Assembly (NCBI RefSeq): GCF_007655135.1
Contig: NW_022204037.1
Span: 62,001 to 126,000, forward strand
From: Punica granatum
Lineage: Eukaryota; Streptophyta; Magnoliopsida; Myrtales; Lythraceae
DNA length: 64,000 bases
Reading direction: 5' to 3'
The translations under genes and the position numbers were made by a program. The notes beneath the pieces were generated by a model. It did no database searches. It was not told the DNA's origin and saw only the letters and a list, made by a program, of their open reading frames with translations. Positions 1 to 13,175 of the stretch are shown here, piece after piece. The stretch's first letter is position 1; every line of letters begins with the position of its first letter.

Positions 1-191
1 TAAATTATACAAACTTCTGCCACGAATAACAGTTCCGCAACGCGTAGTGAAATGGCTAATTCTCATATATTGTCTCAAATTTCATCTAAAAATCTTAAAT
101 ATCGATTTGTTCATATCGTTACTTCGTGAATGAGGTTTGTAAACCGCCTAGAATTTCAAGATAACTACATACAAGGAGATAATCTACTTGA

Positions 192-194
<3 letters not shown>

Positions 195-234
<40 letters not shown>
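195..234. repeat. (ATT)n microsatellite
   Basis: About 13 uninterrupted TAT/ATT triplets. The surrounding 1-323 is AT-rich with no coding signal that I can support. Confidence 0.9.
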
Positions 235-235
<1 letters not shown>

Positions 236-331
236 TTCATTGTCCTTGTTTAGGATAAAATGTTCATATTAATTCAAAAGGGCCATTTTTTAGATAGTTA
301 ATAAAATATTATTAAAATTATTAGTTTCATT

Positions 332-889
332 CATTGTTATCAGAACCGGACCGGACCGGCCGGTTCGACCGGTCGAACCGGGAACCGGCACCATGTCCGG
401 TCCGGTTCGCCTAAAAACCGAAATGGCAGCTTTGAACCGCCGGACCCATTGAACCGGCCGGTTTTAAACAAAATTTCATTAAACCGGCCGGTTCTATGGG
501 TTTTTATGGGTTTCCTATTTAATATAAAAATTGGTTGGTTGTGTAAAGATTTGAACTCATGACCTCTTACTTCTCATATTAGCATACTACCAACCAAGCC
601 ACCACCACTTTTTTGTTCTTTTAACTCTACTTTTAAGTACTTATTAAAATAAAATATTTATTTTGAAGTAAGAAATATTAAATATATAGATACTTTCTTA
701 TACTATTATTATATTTCTTTAAAATCATCATACTTTTATCTTAATTATCATAATTTTTTTAATAATATGAATATTTATTTTATTTTAAATAAACGAGCGG
801 TCCGACCTATCGAACCCCCGGTTGGACCCATAAACCCATGACCCCGTATCCCTTCCGGTTCATCATCCGGTCCGGTTCTGATAACACTG
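332..889. mobile_element. Non-autonomous hAT-type MITE
   Basis: A 558-bp element flanked by a perfect 8-bp target-site duplication GTTTCATT (324-331 and 890-897). The termini are inverted: left CATTGTTATCAGAACCGG and right, read inward, CAGTGTTATCAGAACCGG. Eight-base TSDs and CA(G)TG-type ends are hallmarks of hAT transposons. Subterminal DNA is rich in CCGG/ACCGG motifs, often bound by transposase in such families (inference). There is no transposase ORF, so it needs a helper. The core (500-780) is AT-rich and non-coding. Confidence 0.85.
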
Positions 890-1124
890 GTTTCATTTAT
901 AGTTGAGTTCTAATAACATGTTCAAAAATCTTATACATGAATCCTTTATTCCTTCTTTCATTATTAATTATACAGTAGAATATATACATTATATGTACAT
1001 AGCCCAAGAGAATATATACAAGAGAACAAAATATACAGTAGACTATATATATATATATTATGTAATAAATAGATTATCTACAACCTAATAAAGTTTAACT
1101 TAAATATAAAATAGATAACATATA

Positions 1125-1446
1125 GGGTAAATTACAAAAAAAAAACCCAAGTTTTGTAAAATGTCTCAGTTTTGTCCTAAATTTTGTTTTGTAACAGAAA
1201 AAACCATAAGTTTTCTAAAATGTCTCAAAAATGACCTCCGTTATAACTTCCGTCAATTTTTGCCTACGTGTGACCTACGTGGACTGTTAAAGGGACCCAC
1301 CATCAGCAGCAAAAATTGACGGAAGTTATAACGGAGGTCATTTTTTAGACATTTTAAAAAACTTATGGTTTTTTCTGTTACAAAACAAAATTTAGGATAA
1401 AACCGAGACTTTTAACAAAATTTGGGTTTTTTTTTGTAATTTGCCC
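1125..1446. mobile_element. MULE-type MITE with long terminal inverted repeats
   Basis: A 322-bp foldback element with arms of roughly 140 bp and a short centre around 1275-1310. Ends are GGGTAAATTACAAAAAAAAA and, on the other strand, GGGCAAATTACAAAAAAAAA. A perfect 9-bp TSD TAACATATA lies at 1116-1124 and 1447-1455. Nine-base TSDs with long TIRs indicate Mutator-like elements. It is non-coding and was mobilised in trans. Confidence 0.88.
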
Positions 1447-1571
1447 TAACATATATTATATAATAACTTGCTACCATTTACATTCAACTTAAATATATTA
1501 TACAACAGATAAAATAGATAACATGCGCAAATATATCAACGTGTGCATATGTACTTTCCTTATTTAATAAT

Positions 1572-4500
1572 TGTCAGCACCCAATTTTGGTCCACCAGCT
1601 CCAGAGGGGCAAAATCGTCATTTTTGCCACCCGTAAGGGAAGTATTTCCGATTAATTACTTGAGTATTCGCAATTTTTTTGAAAACAACAAATTTCCCTA
1701 ATTTAACACCAATTTTATGATAATTCAAAGATAATGCTATTTGAGACGTTTTCGAATTTCGCGTACATTGACGTCAATTTTCAAAATTCGAAACAAAATT
1801 CGAGATTGAAAATAATTTTATTGCATAATATCGATCAACGAATTTTTCTGAGCACGATGGCGGTCTCGAATCATTTTTCCGACGTCCGATCAAGAAGACG
1901 GAATTTTCAATTTTGTACACGCGTCGAATTCGAATTCGAATTCGAAAAAAAAAAAAAGTCAGAACCGGTCAGAAGTCAGTTGACTTCTGACCGTTGACTC
2001 GAAGCCCCCAGGTTCCTGTTCTTCTTCTTGCTCCTTTCCTCTCAGCTTTTTTTCTTTCTTTTCTTCCTCCTTGCAGGGACGACCGAGCCCGTGACCGCGG
2101 CCGCGCCTCCTGACCCGAGCCCGCCCCACGCTAACTTCTGCACACGCCAACGGATTTCGTGCACGCCGACTCTATCTCTCTCTCGATTTTTTCGGAACAA
2201 AAAAACGCGGCTCGGGATTTGGAAAACGGCCGAAAAGAAAAAATCTCGGAGCTCACGGACGCTCGAAAAAAACTGGCAGCTCAATTTTCAGTTAAAAGGA
2301 TCCCGCTATCTCTTAGCTCGGGGAAGGGGAGGAAGAACCGGGAGCTGGAGTTCGATTCGGCGGATTCTCTCCGAAAAAAAAAAAAGGACGCCCCCAGCTC
2401 CCCGAGCCCGGAACGGCCGATCGGCTCCCTGAACTCACCCGAAAAAATTCCCTCAGCTCCGGCTCTCTCCCCCTCAACTCGTCCTCGGCTCTCCCTCGGC
2501 TCGCTCTCGCTCGAAGACTCTCAGCTCGTTCTCCTCACGCCCCCAGCTCACCGCGACCAGTCGCCACCACCCCGAACCGCGTCCTTTCTCCTCGGTTTCT
2601 CCCTCGTTCTAACCGGGTCGATTTTCGTTTTTCTTGGGTCGCACAGGAGACACCCGTGAGCACCAGCAGCCCGGCTCGTGTCAACCCAGCCCAACCGATG
2701 TCTAGCGGCCCAGCCCAATCGGAGTCCATCGGCCCAACCCAATCCAAATTCCATTCGGCCCAGTCCGAATTCCAGATCGGCCCAGTCCGAAGCCCAGCCC
2801 AATCCAGTCCGGCCCAATCCTCCCTCAGCAGCCCAACTACCCGGCGTTTTTATTTTTATTTTTATTTTTTCTATTTAAAGAATCACCCCTCAACTTTCCG
2901 GATTAGGTAAATTCTCGACTTAGTGGCATGATTAGGGCTCATTTCCTGAATATTATTGCTTGCTTGATGGATATAATGTGAAATGAGTATTCTTGGGTCG
3001 CGTGGGTGATCGGATTTGTCCCGAACTCGATTTTACGAACTTTCTGTTTTGTTACATTTCAGTCCAGAGGACGTATTTTATTTTTTTTAAGATCTGCCCC
3101 GAATTTCAAAATTATTTTCAATCAAGCCCCGGTCATTTTATTATTTTTCAATCAGTCCTTGGATTTTCCAGAATTTTTTTCCAGAATCCCAAAGAACTTT
3201 CCAAATTGTTTCAATTTAGTCTCGGGACCCTTTTTTTCACCCTTTTCAGATCTGCCCAGAATTTCAAAAATTCTTTTCAATCAAGTCCTAGTCATTTTAC
3301 TGTTTTCCAATCAGTCCTAGAATTTCCAGAATTTTTCAAGCATCCTTGGAACTTTTCGAGTGGTTTCAGTTTAGTCCTAGGGCCATTTTTTTCGTTTTCA
3401 TATCAGTCCCGATTTTCAATTTCATTTCAAATAAGTCCTAGGATATTTTCAGTAAATTTTTCACATAGTCCCCTTTTTTAGAATTTTCAAATCAGTCCCC
3501 AATTTTATTTTTTTTTAGAATTTTCAAATTCAGTCCCTGCTCTTTTAAAATCGTTCAAATTAGTCCCCTGGACATTTTCTAAAATATCCGGCCCTTTTCT
3601 ATTTGGATCACCCACCGACAATGCATGTGCCCCATTTAAATATTTCATTTTTGTAATTATGTGACCATGTCGGAAATTAGAGTTTATCGGGCGGTCAACT
3701 AATGGCTATCTCGACAGCTCGAAATCCGTAAACTAAAGCATTCGGCAAGTTTTTTAATTAACCTAAAATTCTACATATAGGGTAATCGGGACGTTAAATT
3801 TGGCTAAATTAAATCACTTGATTTCTTTAAATGGATTGCACGAATTGATTAATAATTTGTAATCGCGTCGATAGTTCAAGAACTGTTAGTCATGCCCTTT
3901 TCAAAATTCACAATTTCAAAAGCACAGAGATACGTACAACGTAATCTTGATTTTCATGCACACACATATTTACCGATTCAAGGGCATGATTACCGGTTCT
4001 TGTCCTGCCGTGATCCTAGCGTAGGTTTGAGCATAGAATTGGTCAAAACATGGGAAAACAAATTAATCACAAACTCGGCTTAAATCAAACACGGGCAATA
4101 GTCGAATAGAGGGTTAGGTTTTGGATTTTTAGGTGAAAATACTTTTAATCTGTAAAAGCCATATTGTCGCGATACAGAATAATCTAAAAATAACCCACTC
4201 ATTCGAGACTTGACTATGGACATCATGTCTGTCGGGTCCGTTAAATGATGCCGAATGCTACATATCCTATCCATCATCCTATTTGTTTGTTTTAGGGTAG
4301 GATTTGTATGCCAAGATACCCCGGATAATAATTTATTAACTCACGTAAATTCGGCAATAACAAAATCTCATTGTTTGTTTATTTGCGCTTACTTGTTACA
4401 TTTTTTACACTTATTTGTTATGCGGGTCGAGCCCGATTCTTTAGGATACGATTCATTGGGTCCAATGCCCATAACCTTCGATCACGGGGTCTAATGCCCT

Positions 4501-5081
4501 CATACACTGAGTGCGCATTTAATTTAATTTCCAGTCTTTTCCAAAATCATACGGTGAGCATGAGTGAAATAACGGCCGAACGCGAACCGACCGGGATTCA
4601 GTCATTGTAATTTATCTTTTATTTATTTATTTGAGAGAACAATGTAAGGTTTTACATTATATATATATTCATGTAAAATCCCGGTCGGAGAGTGGACGGT
4701 CAGAGGGTTTCTTCGAATTTACGGTGTCAAAACGAATAAGATGAACGGAACTTAATAAAGCGGTAATTAAATTAAAATGGCAAGCTTAGACAAGCTAAAG
4801 TACCGAAAGGGCATGTGGGATATAGGCCCACACGTAATAGAACCCCCGAATTCGGAATTTTCGGTTCCGTACAGACCATTGCCTTAGTATCTTAGGTGTA
4901 CCCCGTACTCCTAGACCCGGGTAACTTGCCGGCTCTCGACCTTCGGGTCGTAAAATGGCAAGTGGCGACTCCTTCTCACGTGCGTCCGTCGTGCGTCCCC
5001 GGGAAGGTGGACACTCCCAAGCCGCGTTGCATTTAGGCACGCGCATGCGTGCCCCGACGAGACGAAATTCGGGTGCGCACA
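1572..5081 (+). repeat. 5' LTR of element A (3.5 kb)
   Basis: Starts TGTCAGCACC and ends GGGTGCGCACA, the same termini as the LTRs of element B and solo LTR C. Internally it has a GC-rich stretch (about 2080-2840) full of GCCCA/CGGCC motifs. A degenerate array of about 13 AGTCC-type subrepeats follows (about 3055-3570), and the 3' third (3600-5081) is well conserved among copies. Several ORFs of 60-166 codons in the GC-rich part are not conserved in frame between copies and are not called as genes. Confidence 0.88.
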
Positions 5082-5084
5082 GCT

Positions 5085-5102
5085 TGGCGACTCCACTGGG
5101 GA
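5085..5102 (+). other. Primer binding site of element A
   Basis: TGGCGACTCCACTGGGGA lies 3 bp inside the LTR and starts with TGG, as expected for pairing with a tRNA 3' CCA end. The same site occurs in element B on the other strand (27146-27163). I infer a tRNA-Arg-like primer as in Ogre/TAT elements but cannot match the tRNA here. Confidence 0.7.
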
Positions 5103-5658
5103 CACTTAGAGGGTTCGGGCTCGTTCCCGCTTGCTTTGTTTGCTTGTTTATATATCGCTTTTCGCAATTTCCCGCTTATCTACTTTACGCACTTTTATTT
5201 CTCGCACACGCATTGCATACCATACTAGCTTCTAGGTACCTATGGGTCGCGTCCCACGACCGGTAATAGGAGCATAGGTTAGATAGGGGTTCGAAGTAGG
5301 GGTACGGCGCGCAGTTCGACTGTCGCTTAGGCCTTGAAAAGAATCCCGCTCGATTTCAAGGAATTGACACCCTTGAGTCGGGGGCCCCCATCCTTAGGTA
5401 GCACGGTCCTTGTAGTACCGAAACCATGCATACTGCAGGAGCTCCATGCCATCTTCCAACCCAACTTCAGTAACAGTCCATCGAGTCGGCCTGCGCGCCA
5501 TTTGAGTCCTTTTCTATTTTTGAGAGAGATGTACGTTGTATACATTAAGCCGTGGGCATTTATTTTCTGTACCCATGCATCATCTAATTTCAAAATTAGG
5601 CGTCATTTGTATTAACTAGTCATAAATCGGTTTTCTTTGCATCTTGGTAAGAGATGAC

Positions 5659-7137
5659 ATGCTCAGTCTCCTTTCCACACCTCGACAGGGTCACGCCACC
5701 ACTCGAGGAAATCAGTCACGTCTGGGCTCATCTACGTTAAGTCGACCGCGATTACATCAAGACCTTGTTGGAGATATACCAATGCTAGCCATGTGCCGAG
5801 TGGATTGGATGGGAGCAGCGGTGACGTTTTGGGACCCAGTCCACGCCGTCTTCAACATCCAAGGTACCGAGCTTACACCTACCATCGAGGAATATCGCAC
5901 TCTCGTCGGAAGAATTGCAGCCACCCGCAACATTGTGGAACCTAACTTCCACACCACCCGACTTGTTTTGGTATCGCGTCTACTCGGGGTGCATAGGTCT
6001 CAGCTACAAGCCGAACTTGCATATTCCGGTGGCACAGAGATAGTCATCGCGAAACTCCTCCATTTTATTGAAATACGAGCGCGCGAGGTTCAAGGGGATC
6101 TTTTACAAAAAAAATTTTGTCATGCGATCTTATTCTTAATTTTTGGGACTCTATTATTCCCGCGCTCGGCCGGTCACATTGACGCAGCCTTAGCTAGCGT
6201 TGTCCTCCAAGTGGTTGGAGGTCGCGAGTACGGGGTGGCCTTGTTGGCCAAGACCATAAGGTCCCTTGATCGCGTTACAAGAAAGACCGATCGAAGGTTG
6301 AGAGGGTCCCCAATCCTTTTGCAAATTTGGCTCCAAAGCCATGCAAACCCCTTTGGCCTTGTTCGCCCGATTATGTTTTTCACACGTCCGGAGTCTATCA
6401 TTTCGCGGTTACTACCTCTGTTGCATGTGGAGGAACGCAAGGACTCCGAGTGGATCAAAATTTTTCTCGAAATAGCACCAAAGGGCTTTAAATGGCGCGC
6501 CGCGTGGATGCCACCCGGACCCATGGCCCTTAGGTGTCCTGATTTTTATGGAGTCCCACTCATGAGTCATGCGGGGTCCACCACTTATTTTCCGGCGCGA
6601 GTAGTGAGGCAGCTCGGTGGCTTACAGACGGTCCCCGAGGATACGGCGCGAACTAGATTTGAACATACTTGGCGGGAGGATCAGACACCCGCAGATCGCC
6701 AAAGTAACGTCAAACAGATCCTGGATGCGTGGCGAACTGTGATTACCGAGTGTCCATACTTCCCCGAGCATCCGACCCTTGATGAGCGGGATTTCTAGGC
6801 TACAGAAGAATACATCCTTCGCTTCTACCGATGGGGTCCAGCAGCACACGAGGATCTCGTCAACTCTCCGCGAGTCGGAGATGGCGGGTCACCCGGCACA
6901 ACTCCCACTCCGAATATAGCCATCCAAGCCGAGCTCACTCCTCTCAGAGCCGAAAGAGATCGTCTTCGTCGAGAAGTCGCAGAGAAGGACGAGCAGCTTG
7001 TTGATCAGCACCAACTACAGAGAGAGCTCGCCCAGGCTCGCGCCCAACTGCAGAGGCGTAATCAGGAGTTGGCGCAAGCGAACGCTACTTTGGAAAGGTC
7101 CAGGAAGAAGGCCCGTGGAGGTCCACGCACATCCTAG
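5659..7137 (+). pseudogene. Giant-LTR element ORF1, plant-mobile/DUF7745-like domain plus coiled coil, amber-interrupted
   Basis: An open frame from ATG 5659 to TAG 7135-7137 (492 codons plus stop), broken by one in-frame TAG at 6796-6798. The N-terminal two thirds contains the segments WDPVHAVFNIQG and LTPTIEEYRTLVG, typical of the plant-specific DUF7745 / plant-mobile-like domain seen in repeat-associated proteins. After the amber the same frame encodes a charged heptad-like stretch (RAERDRLRREVAEKDEQL), a probable coiled coil, ending GGPRTS. No zinc knuckle, protease or polymerase is present. In element B the central 1.1 kb is deleted. Frame continuity across the amber suggests a recent nonsense mutation (CAG/TGG to TAG) or readthrough; the first is more likely. 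An upstream GTAAGA at 5647, conserved in B, resembles a splice donor. The domain assignment is from memory of the motif, not from a search. Confidence 0.65.
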
Positions 7138-7482
7138 GATAGACACCTCTACCAGGCCCTCACCTGCAGGCCCTCACCTGGAACCGGTTCTTTCCATGGC
7201 GACGGTCGCTTGCACCTCGGGCACGTTAGAAGACCGATTTAGGACTATCTTTTGAAAATTTGTATTGCACTTTGAACCATTCGGAGTTAATATGAATGAC
7301 GGCATTAGTTTTGGGAAACTCACGCATCGCATGCATCCTACTCATTTACTGTTTTGCATAACAACTAACATCTCACCATACAAGTGAGTGAAGACCTCCT
7401 TCGCAGGTAGACTAACCGTAACCTTCACTCTCCCTCCGCGGCAAGGCGAGCCGTGGCTCGAGGACCGATGCACCTCCCTTGG

Positions 7483-8789
7483 CATGAATCTATTTCAAAG
7501 CAAAATTACACAGCTGGCTACTATCTTTTAAATGATTATCCATTAAAAAAAAAGATCTCTATTTCAAAGCAACAGTGGTATCTCTCCACGTTGCACATAC
7601 TGATTTTATCCGATTCGTAAAGGTCATCAATTGTGATTCCTCACGATGTGTTTGGGAGTTTTTGGAGGAGGGAAAGGAGGGAAGATGAGAGCGGGGGGAG
7701 GAGAGGGAGGAAATTGGGGAAAACTAGGTGAATTCCTGAGCGTTGTGCAGGCACTCTTATCGATTAAATGTTATGAATATTAAATATAATAATATAATAA
7801 TTTTCTTTACATGAATATTGAATTAATTATATTGTAATATGTGATTATAAATTTTTTGGTTGCTATATAAATAATAAAACATAATTCTACGATATCTATC
7901 ATATTTTAAACTTATATTTGACAAATATTTTATTTTTCGAAGGAATTATTGTTGTAATTATTTTAAACATTTTAAAAATCATACTTATTTTTATTTAAAT
8001 TTATATGGTAGAACAAATATTTTTAAATTTTTCAAATATAATAATTAAAAGGGAATAAGAATGGCGATTCAAGAAAAAAAAAGTGCAATACTGCTTCTCA
8101 TGTCGATTGGGCAAAGATGATCCACTAAAATATAGCTCTTTACATCAACATTTATTGGACGGTATTTCAATGAAGTTGTAGTTATATGTTGAAATTTCTG
8201 ACAGTGTATAAGCTTCCTCCGCAAAGTAATGGTTGGATCAAATTGATTGAGACTTTCTCATGCGTGCATGCATTAATGAACCATAATTTCATTAGAAGTA
8301 ATAATTTAATAAATAAACAAATTTTGTACTAGAAAAGAATATATATTTAGTAAAAAAAATGCAAAAATACCTTTTCATCAAGGAAAATCATGACAAGATT
8401 AATGATTTTATTACTCATTGTGTTCACGACATCTTACAATCTTATGAATCTCACTCTATTTTTTGTGTACTTTTTCAGGTCTCAATTCTTTCATCATACA
8501 ATAAATCTTTGTAGTGCTTCAAAATTTACAAAATTACATATAGAAAAAATAAATTAATAAAAATCAATCATAGTCACATATGGGTATAATTTAGTCTTTC
8601 CTAAATCACATTTGATCAGGTTTAATGGGAGGAAAAGGTCATAATTACCTTTGCTCACCTAGCACACCATAATGTTAATCTTTTTTAAAAGATCTAATCC
8701 ATATGTTCAATTTCTGATTCTTCATGGGATAAATGTATATATATAGATAAAGAATAGAAGAGTCAAATTGACATATATGTATATACATA
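7483..8789. other. AT-rich intergenic DNA
   Basis: No supported gene. A purine-rich low-complexity run (about 7655-7740) is followed by AT-rich DNA. The part from about 8190 to 8789 is the left copy of a duplicated segment whose other copy lies at about 10960-11216 and 14278-14590. Confidence 0.6.
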
Positions 8790-10542
8790 GGGGTGTACAC
8801 GGATACCGGATATATCCAGAATCGGTCGGAACCTATCCGTTAGGGTAGGGTCCTAGTAGATCGTATTGAAAATAGAATAGGGTCCGGGTATTAAAATAAG
8901 GAGCCCGTAAAAATCGGTTCCGGTTTCGGTTCTTGCATATAGGGTATTCAGAACCGGAATCGGAACCGGTATCCGAACCAAAATTCACTAATTTCAAGAA
9001 AAGAAAAAAAAAATTTGAAACCTAACAATAACACCTGATCCCTAGCCCTTGCTGCTGCCTTAGCAAATTCCACCTTGAAGGAGGAAGAAAGCCCAAAGCC
9101 TAATCGCAAGAGTTGGAGAGACGACTCTGATATTCAACTTCATCGCCACTGTTCCTCAATCCTCTCCTCTCCACTCCCCCATCTCATCTCATCTTGCTGC
9201 AGCTCACCGTTCCTCTCCACTCGTAGTCATCCAACCGTCGTCGATCTACTCGAGTTGCTCCTGCCTTGCTTCGGTTCGAGTAAGTAAAGGTACTGTTGTT
9301 TATTTAACCTATCTGCATCTCATACACAAGAGGGAGAGGGAAGTTTGGTGGTGAACGATGTCGTATCCTCTACCACACCTACACTCATGATGGGTTATGG
9401 ATCAGGCGATCCTGGTTGAGGAGGAGCGCCTGGCCGTCATCCGATTTGCCCCCGATTGGGATGAAACCTGTATGCAAGTATCGCAAATATTGAGCTTGAA
9501 ATTGATATCGAGTTCAATTGAATTGTGATTGATTCCCTGCCCCATCTCTTCCTCTCCGAGTTAGGGTTATCTTCTGCTGTTCTCTTCGATGCTCCTGATC
9601 ATCGATATTAGGGTTCTTGGCTGCTGAAATCTCTACTTTTGAGATGGTCTTGGAACGATTTCTTTGCTCGACGATGATTGAAATTGTTAGAATATGGTCA
9701 ATCATTTCACTTTTAGTTAATTTTCCTCTGTTTCTTAAGTGTTCAAATGCCTTGGATTCCTACCAACCATTTCTATTGTGCAAAGCAGCCTCTTTGATTA
9801 ATTAATAATCAAGAGCCCTTCTAGGTGTCTAGCTATCTCTTATGTAATATTGAAATTGAGTGATCTTGCAATCTGCTGTTCAGGGCATAGGATTAGTCTG
9901 CAAACGTCATGGAATTCTACAGCATACTTCATGCTTGTTTTTCGGATTGTTTGCGCAGTCAACTCTTGTCGAAATCGCTAGTACAACTCATGACAAATAA
10001 TTTTGAGAAAGACCATAATCAATGATGGGTTTACAATACATTTGTCTGTACATTTCGTTTCAGCCACTGAAGTTGTGTTCCGTTCTAGATTGAGTAAATA
10101 TTGAAATTAGGCTATCGATATTATTATTAGCGGTAGTTTCATTGTAGGGATGGAATATTGCCCTAGTCCATCTATCCAGTGAGTTAACTCATCTTCCCTT
10201 CTACCAAGTTTTCAATGCTTCATTCTTTTCTTTTCACCAAACAGAAACTCAAACTCCGGTTTTTTCAACTTGTCTTTCCTTCTCTCTTTTCACCACCACC
10301 GCCAACCATTGTAGGCATGTTTGACTGTGGATGAGACATTTTCGATTTTATTTAACGAGACAAAAGAAATTTACAGGTTCCAACAGGGTACCCAAAACCT
10401 GTGGTATAATACGGGTTTCAGATACATTTTGGTTCCATGACTCAACAAGGGATGGTTTGGTTCCAAAATCTTGAAACCTATTCTCTATAAGATAGGGTCC
10501 GGGTATCGTGAAAAAAACAAGGTACCCGGAACCAAACACCCC
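8790..10542. mobile_element. Putative non-autonomous hAT-like element (1.75 kb)
   Basis: Bounded by inverted GGGGTGT termini. Subterminal DNA at both ends is rich in GGTACC/CCGGA-type motifs (8800-8960 and 10375-10530). The flanks TATACATA and TATATATA could be an 8-bp TSD with one mismatch, but both sit in TA-rich DNA. It is embedded in one copy of the 8560/10960 duplicated segment and absent from the other, which supports insertion. The only interior ORFs are short (for example 9075-9287), and none resembles a transposase. Confidence 0.5.
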
Positions 10543-10605
10543 TATATATACATATATTTTTGTATATAATTTAATTGGCACGTATATACATATAGAAAAT
10601 ATAAA

Positions 10606-10950
10606 GGGTTTTTACCTAAAATGACTCATGGTTTGTCCGTTTTGTCAAATCTATCATATGCTTTTTTTTTGTCAAATCTATCACATGGTTTACTTTTTGC
10701 ATCAAATCTATCCAGGCGTTATCTTTTCCGTTAACATCTAACGGCCGTGCTGACGTGGCACGTGGAGAGATAGTGGGCCACACTTGCCACGTAGGCGCCA
10801 CATCAGCACAGCCGTTAGATGTCGACAAAAAAGATAACGCCGGGATAAATTTGATGCAAAAAGTAAACCATGGGATAGATTTGACAAAAAAAAGCATAGG
10901 ATAGATTTGACAAAACGGACAAACCATGGGCCATTTTAGGTAAATACCCC
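10606..10950. mobile_element. MULE-type MITE, second family
   Basis: A 345-bp foldback element. Left end GGGTTTTTACCTAAAATGAC and right end, read inward, GGGGTATTTACCTAAAATGG. Arms of about 110-150 bp pair with few mismatches around a centre near 10775. The 9-bp TSD AAATATAAA / AAATAAAAA matches at 8 of 9 bases (10597-10605, 10951-10959). It is non-coding. Confidence 0.8.
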
Positions 10951-11276
10951 AAATAAAAATTAATAAAAAATAGTTATTGTCATATGTGAGCATGAATTTA
11001 ATCTTGCCTAGAACACACTTGATTAGGTTTAATGGGAGGGAGATGTCATAGTTACCTTTGCTTATATTGCGGAGTAGAATGTTGTTCTTTTTTAAAAGAT
11101 CCAAGTACTATGTTCAACTTCTGATTCTTCGTGCGATATATATATATATATATAGATAATGATTAGAAGAGTCAAATCGACATATATAATCTACATACGT
11201 TTTTGTATATGATTTATGTAAGACCCAGGCATTTTTTTTTATACATACACCTATACCTACGTATGCTTTTATGTAC

Positions 11277-11281
<5 letters not shown>

Positions 11282-11319
<38 letters not shown>
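11282..11319. repeat. (TA)n microsatellite
   Basis: About 19 TA dinucleotides inside the solo LTR, just downstream of its 5' end. Confidence 0.9.
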
Positions 11320-11324
<5 letters not shown>

Positions 11325-13175
11325 AGTTGCTGGAGAAGGGAAAAAAAAACAGAGAATGGGGGCATGGGCTCCACGTGGCCCAAATGCTTCCTCCCATTTC
11401 CACTGCCATTGAGTTCTTTCTTTTTCTTTCTGGTGTTGTTCTGTTTCTGCGGGGGGGAAAAAATGAAAGAAGAGAAACATGGCACGAGAGAGAGAGAGAG
11501 AAACGGAGACAGAGTTCGAGAGCTCGAGATGGAGCTCATGGAAGAGGGGGGCAAAAGAGAACAAGACTTGATGAAGAGGGGTGAATAGAATAGAGCTAGG
11601 AAGTGGTGATACAGTGCTGAAACAGAGGTGCGACTGCAGAGTTGAAATTTTGCAGAAACAGGTAAGTGAAGGGGTGCTTTGGGGTCGATCGGAAGGTGAG
11701 TTGTTACCCGTTTTCTATGAAACTTCAGAGAGTGATTTCTAGTGGTATAAGCTTCGTCTTGATACGTTTCGCTCATCAACAATCGCTCACTTGGCTGCCC
11801 ATCCGACAATTTTTTCTTTTGTCAAGTCCTTTTTAGTGAAATTTTTCGTTAATCCACCAATTGTCCTAGTGAAGAATTTCTGAGTTATCCAAGAATTATT
11901 TCTTGATGATTATTGGTGTTGTTTTGTTGGTAGATGGTAATGGTGGATGAATTGTTTTCTTATTCTTTTCGGTGGGAAATTTGCTAAATTTGGAATTGAG
12001 GAACTTCAGATTCTGCTTGTTTTCTAATCTTTTATTGTTAGTCACGCTTAAGACAGGAGTTGAGCTTGAATTCGGTTTAGTTATTGCTAGGTTAGGTGCT
12101 AGACATTTCTAGTCTTTCTTTTTAGAAGTTCAGGTAATTTCATTAGAAAAACTTAGGAGAATTAAGTAGTTAGATATTAGAGTGAATTGGTGATTTATTT
12201 ATTGTTGAGGCCAAAAAGGTGCTGTTCGGCACCTTATTATTAGGAGGAACGAATTATTAGTAAAGGAATATGATTACTTACACTATTCTTGTGCTTATAA
12301 CCTTATTAATATGCACATATGGAAACTTATAGGAGCTTGTCCCATTAGTGATAAAATAAAGACATATGCCAAGTAGGAGATCTAGAATTAATTCCTTTTG
12401 TTGATCTGAGTGTCGTCGTCTAAGCTAGTCTGGTTTTGACATTTACATTTTAAGTATGATGAGACTATTTTCTTCGGATATTTAGGATATGTAGGCTGAT
12501 CTAGTTAGTTTGAATCGTTCTCAATATATATGCACGTTATGATGGATCAATAATCTTGATAAATTACGTAGAGTAAGAATCTAATAATAAGAATTTTGTT
12601 GCTGCCTTACATGGAGTGTTTGGTGGCTAGTGCTATTATTGTGTTTATGTCCTATCTTCGTTGATCCTCCAAGGCCATTGCGAGATGATTTAGCATGAGA
12701 ATTAGTGGAGAAAATGATGGTTAGGCATAACTTGTTTTCAGGCTATACTCATGATTGATAGAGCTAAGGATATCGATTGTGCACCCTGAAGGTCAAGCGT
12801 GGTGAATCATTTTTGGTGTTAGGTGAGTACTTCATTCCATTGTGAAATGATATATATATATATATATACACATATGCGAGTGCCCTATTCCTTTGTGAAA
12901 TGATGTATTATAGTTATACAAATTATTTAAGAAAAATATTGTGGTAGTTAAAGATTAAGAAATCGTTCTGCTATGACGTGTGAAAGGATTTAAGAGATAT
13001 TGCCTGTTATGTTTCATTTTAACTTGAGATATGTGATGTGATTGTGTATGAGATATGTGATGATAATATGATACAATTGTAATAGGATTGGGATTGTGCT
13101 TGTGTATATTGATGTTGTTTAATTGTTATAGCCATGGGACTGTTAAACTCAGCGGAATAGGAATTGGGGTGTGGT

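Larger units (their letters stand above)
1572..7482 (+). mobile_element. Giant-LTR retrotransposon copy A, 3'-truncated (Ogre/TAT-like family)
   Basis: A plus-strand element with a 5' LTR (1572-5081), primer site (5085-5102), leader, and an ORF1 with one internal amber (5659-7137). Homology to the internal region of element B (reverse strand, about 26060-27166) continues to about 7482 and then stops at unrelated AT-rich DNA. Hence the 3' half, including the 3' LTR and any gag-pol, is missing. The 5' flank ATAAT has no matching partner downstream, as expected for a truncated copy. The Ogre/TAT assignment rests on the very long LTR, the primer-site style and an ORF ahead of where gag would be; it is not based on reverse transcriptase, which is absent. 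Confidence 0.8.

Noticed and set aside
11114..11809. 231-codon minus-strand ORF with Tyr-Ile repeats
   Set aside because: Crosses the TA microsatellite and the boundary of the solo LTR; low complexity.
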